Source: Ktedonobacterales bacterium | GTDB taxonomy: Bacteria > Chloroflexota > Ktedonobacteria > Ktedonobacterales > JACDGC01 | Assembly: GCA_013815535.1 (NCBI GenBank) | Contig: JACDGC010000163.1 | Span: 1-7,569 of the forward strand | Direction: 5' to 3' | Length of the DNA stretch: 7,569 nt | Shown: positions 5,335 to 7,569 of the stretch, in pieces | Layout: each line of letters begins with the position of its first letter | How positions within the stretch are numbered: position 1 is the first letter of the stretch | Notes under the pieces: generated by a model | The model's input: the letters and a program-made list of their open reading frames with translations, nothing else | What the model was told of the DNA's origin: nothing | Databases searched by the model: none | Program-made: the position numbers and the translations under genes

Positions 5335-6708
5335 TTAGTTGCGGATGATCGCCAGTGTGCGGTCGCGCCCAGTTTCCATAAGCTCGCGGGTATCCCCTTC
5401 CACATTCAATCGCAGGAGTGGTTCAGTGTTGGATCCGCGCACATTGAACCACCAATGAGGAAAGTTCACCGACACCCCATCTAAGGTATCGATCTGTGCT
5501 TCCGCATCCTGGGCAAAACTTTGCGCGATTTGTTGAATCTTTTGAGCTACCAACGCGTGTGTGGCCACTTTGGTGTTGATCTCACCTGAGGCGAAGCGCG
5601 TTTGGAAAGGGGCAACCAATTGCGAGACCGTCGTGCGTTCTTGGCTGACCAGTTCCAATACATGCAGAAAGGCGATCAGGCCTGAGTCAGCGTAGAAGTT
5701 GTCGCGAAAATAGAAGTGACCGGAATGCTCTCCGCCGAAGATGGCATTCTCTGCACGCATCTGGGGCTTGATGAAAGAGTGACCGACGCGCGTGCGCACG
5801 GCCTTGCCCCCCGCACGTTCGATGGCCTCGGGCACGCTGCGCGACGAAATGAGATTATAGAGGATCGTCGAGCCAGGGTGCTTGCGCAGCAGGCTGGTTG
5901 CCACCGTCGCCGTCACCGTGCTGCCATCGATCAGATCACCGCGCTCATCGGTGATGAACATGCGGTCAGCGTCACCATCGAAAGCCACGCCGATGTCGGC
6001 CCCCTTCGCGCGCACCTCAGCTTGCAGATCCGCCATGTTTTCAGGCTCGATGGGGCTGGCAGGGTGATGCGGAAAGTGGCCATCCAACTCGAAATAGAGC
6101 GGGAACAGCGCGCATTGCGGCAATTCAGCGAAGACGCGTGGCAGCAAGAGACCCGCCATGCCATTGCCCGCGTCCGCGACGACTTTCATCGGCGCGATGG
6201 CGGATTTATCGATGAACGAGAAGGCATGCTGCACAAACTCCGCGAGGATGTCACGCTGCGTCACCTGGCCTTTGGCTGTGGGGGTGGGGAAATCATTCGC
6301 GATGACCATATCGCGGATGGCAAAGACGCCCGTAGAGTCGCTCAGCGGAATAGCGCCTTCACGGCACAGTTTCAGCCCATTATAGGTGCCCGGATTATGG
6401 GATGCGGTGATCATGATGCCTGCGGGGGCGTCGAATTTGCCAACCGCGAAATAGAGTTCATCAGTGGTCGTCATGCCAAGATCAGTGGCGTTCGCCCCTT
6501 GGTCCGTGATGCCCCGTATCACCGCCGCTGCGAGCGAGGGAGATGAGAGGCGCATGTCTCGGCCCACCATCACGTTGGTGGCTCCCAAAAAGACCACCAG
6601 CCCACGCCCAACCTTATAGGCGATGTCTTCATTCAACGCTGTGGGGTAGATGCCCCGAATGTCATAGGCCCCAAATGCCTTGTCAATATCGCTCACTGGA
6701 TTTGCCAT
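5335..6708 (-). CDS. manB: Phosphomannomutase/phosphoglucomutase
   Basis: This cytosolic 457-aa enzyme of the alpha-D-phosphohexomutase family interconverts mannose- or glucose-6-phosphate and the 1-phosphates, feeding nucleotide-sugar, exopolysaccharide and glycoconjugate synthesis. The start (complement of 6706-6708) has GGAGGG (complement of 6716-6721) 7 bases upstream. AYDIRG (14-19) is the N-terminal phosphate-site motif. TASHNP (101-106) carries the catalytic phosphoserine S103. DGDADR (244-249) binds Mg2+. GEHSGH (326-331) is the sugar-recognition loop. RGSNTEP (424-430) binds phosphate in domain 4. All four domains are complete and the length is normal for the bacterial PMM/PGM group. 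Substrate preference between mannose and glucose cannot be read from sequence alone, and the gene symbol is a customary choice. It looks like an ordinary host gene: GC-rich, monocistronic here, divergent from the DinB-like gene. Confidence 0.95.
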   Translation of the reverse strand: MANPVSDIDKAFGAYDIRGIYPTALNEDIAYKVGRGLVVFLGATNVMVGRDMRLSSPSLAAAVIRGITDQGANATDLGMTTTDELYFAVGKFDAPAGIMITASHNPGTYNGLKLCREGAIPLSDSTGVFAIRDMVIANDFPTPTAKGQVTQRDILAEFVQHAFSFIDKSAIAPMKVVADAGNGMAGLLLPRVFAELPQCALFPLYFELDGHFPHHPASPIEPENMADLQAEVRAKGADIGVAFDGDADRMFITDERGDLIDGSTVTATVATSLLRKHPGSTILYNLISSRSVPEAIERAGGKAVRTRVGHSFIKPQMRAENAIFGGEHSGHFYFRDNFYADSGLIAFLHVLELVSQERTTVSQLVAPFQTRFASGEINTKVATHALVAQKIQQIAQSFAQDAEAQIDTLDGVSVNFPHWWFNVRGSNTEPLLRLNVEGDTRELMETGRDRTLAIIRN

Positions 6709-6766
6709 CCGTCAGCCCTCCATCGTTCTCAACACAGATCAAGATCGCACACGCGTTGTATGCTTC

Positions 6767-6794
6767 TTGAAACCATTGGGTTCACCATTATGAT
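6767..6794 (+). promoter_or_regulatory. Candidate promoter for the DinB-like gene
   Basis: TTGAAA (6767-6772) and TATGAT (6789-6794) are spaced by 16 bases in the 234-base divergent intergenic region. This would give a leader of about 140 bases before the ATG at 6943. I saw no clearly better promoter closer to the gene. The opposite-strand promoter of the phosphomannomutase must also lie in 6722-6942, but no element there is convincing. Confidence 0.35.
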
Positions 6795-6942
6795 ACCCCG
6801 TAGCCGCGAAATCGAAAACGCGTCGGCAGTGTGAATCGGTGCAGGTGGTGCGAAACATGACATCGGGTGTCAGAGATGGTCTGCTACGCTGAGTGAGCAC
6901 CCACTTGAAGAACGTTCTCTTGTTGAAAGAGGAAGGACAACT

Positions 6943-7461
6943 ATGACGAATATTTCACAAGATGAGCCTGTCACAGCAGCCAACCTGAAGCGCCACATTG
7001 AGGAAGAATGGCAGGCATTGCAAGCGTGGCTGGCGACGCTTTCTGATGCACAACTCACCCAACTGACCGATGCCGAGGGGTGGACGGTGAAAGACCATCT
7101 CGCCCATCTAGCGCGGTGGCAAACGAGCCTCTTGGCCATTTTGCATGGGCAAACGAAGCGCGAGGCCATGAACATTGATGAGGTAACTTGGTCGGGTGGT
7201 GATGATGCCATCAATGCTGTCTTGCGGCAACGCGACCTGGCGCTTTCATACCCTGAAGTCGGGCAACTCCTCCGGGAAAGCCACGACCACATCATCGCGC
7301 AACTACACTCGATGACTGATGCTGATGTCCAGCGTCCATTTCGTGATTTCCAGCCGAGTTCTGCGAACAGCAACCCCATCTGGAAGCAGATTGTCGGTGA
7401 CACCTTCATGCACTACCGTGAGCATCAACCCTGGATGGCAGCTATCGCGGCCCAGGGCTGA
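6943..7461 (+). CDS. DinB/DfsB-like four-helix-bundle protein
   Basis: This 172-aa protein resembles the DinB superfamily, specifically the ClbS/DfsB type: WTVKDHLAHLARW (47-59), followed by a long helical stretch and a C-terminal MHYREHQPW (156-164). H52 or H55 with H157 and H161 form the likely metal-binding triad at one end of a four-helix bundle. Members include thiol-dependent transferases, hydrolases and the colibactin-resistance protein ClbS, and most are uncharacterised, so no substrate can be given. The ATG at 6943 has AGGAAGG (6930-6936) 6 bases upstream. A perfect 10-bp palindrome AGAACGTTCT (6909-6918) lies in the leader and could be an operator. It is followed by a strong hairpin and stands alone. 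No signal peptide or membrane segment is visible. Composition matches the phosphomannomutase gene, so it is probably a host gene. Confidence 0.88.
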   Translation: MTNISQDEPVTAANLKRHIEEEWQALQAWLATLSDAQLTQLTDAEGWTVKDHLAHLARWQTSLLAILHGQTKREAMNIDEVTWSGGDDAINAVLRQRDLALSYPEVGQLLRESHDHIIAQLHSMTDADVQRPFRDFQPSSANSNPIWKQIVGDTFMHYREHQPWMAAIAAQG

Positions 7462-7476
7462 GGTGTTCTCTCGCAC

Positions 7477-7525
7477 AAGCAGCGGGTGGCCCATGAGAAG
7501 ATCTCTCACGGGCCACCCGCTGCTT
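7477..7525. terminator. 22-bp hairpin after the DinB-like gene
   Basis: The arms 7477-7498 and 7504-7525 pair over 22 positions with one mismatch (A7493 against C7509) around the loop AGATC. It starts 15 bases after the DinB-like stop, is GC-rich (AGCGGGTGGCCC core), and is followed by TTTAGTA. It probably acts as a bidirectional terminator if a gene converges from the right. Confidence 0.72.
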
Positions 7526-7536
7526 TAGTAGATGCT

Positions 7537-7569
7537 TTATTGTTTCACACCCGCATAGCTGTGCAGACC
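7537..7569 (-). CDS. Possible C-terminal end of a convergent gene
   Basis: On the minus strand an open frame enters from the right edge and ends at TAA (complement of 7537-7539), giving the last residues GLHSYAGVKQ. The protein-like ending and its position just beyond a shared terminator hairpin suggest a convergent gene whose body lies outside the window. Only ten codons are visible, so no family can be named and the frame could be chance. Confidence 0.3.
   Translation of the reverse strand, partial: GLHSYAGVKQ

Noticed and set aside
5716..6546. 276-aa open frame on the + strand inside the phosphomannomutase region
   Set aside because: It is antisense to a complete, motif-perfect phosphomannomutase, is rich in Arg and His as expected from a complementary frame, and resembles no family.
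6870..7409. 179-aa open frame on the minus strand over the DinB-like gene
   Set aside because: Ser/Cys-rich composition typical of an antisense frame. The + strand gene has a good ribosome site and family motifs.
1..7569. CRISPR array, insertion sequence or rRNA
   Set aside because: No regularly spaced direct repeats, transposase-like frame with terminal repeats, or rRNA sequence was seen on either strand.

Overview
The window looks like the junction between an integrated mobile element (about 1-5149, with its far end to the left of the window) and host chromosome (about 5150-7569). The host genes are fairly GC-rich (62% in one 60-base stretch I counted, 5941-6000). Bacterial-type Shine-Dalgarno sites and sigma70-like promoters are present. 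The style of the phosphomannomutase and of the replication-initiator-like protein reminds me of Chloroflexota, but that is an impression, not a demonstrated placement.

Layout, left to right. (1) 1-1287(+): the C-terminal part of a replication-initiator/relaxase-like protein (Rep_trans type pattern), cut by the window edge, followed closely by a small Cys/His protein (1303-1599). (2) A perfect 17-bp hairpin (1629-1669). (3) A clearly AT-richer gene (1753-3432,+) for a P-loop ATPase with Walker A, a DDLD Walker B and an RPRD motif, resembling the Sll1717-type/STAND-like ATPases. This is the cargo-like gene of the window. (4) A perfect 24-bp hairpin (3443-3494) that separates it from two minus-strand genes: a 102-aa heptad-repeat protein (3501-3809) with its own good promoter, and a tyrosine recombinase (3868-4932) with a complete R-K-H-R-H-Y set. 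(5) 4933-5149: the integrase leader, which holds a foldable block partly copied from a tRNA. (6) tRNA-Gln(CTG) at 5150-5220(-), whose 3' end faces the integrase, with a good promoter at 5255-5283. (7) Host genes: phosphomannomutase/phosphoglucomutase (5335-6708,-), a divergent DinB/DfsB-like protein (6943-7461,+), a terminator hairpin, and probably the last codons of a convergent gene at the right edge.

How it fits together: Rep-like protein, small accessory ORF, accessory ATPase, and an integrase abutting a tRNA gene is the arrangement expected of an integrative plasmid-like element, or a minimal integrative/mobilizable element. The integrase would recombine at tRNA-Gln. The ATPase is a plausible accessory, possibly defence, gene. 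The most unusual piece is the 96-nt block at 4947-5042. It carries a 16/17 copy of the tRNA D-loop/anticodon region and a second anticodon-arm-like inverted repeat. It is closed by a 7-bp stem that ends exactly at the integrase Shine-Dalgarno sequence, so it could be an attachment site, a leader control element, or both.
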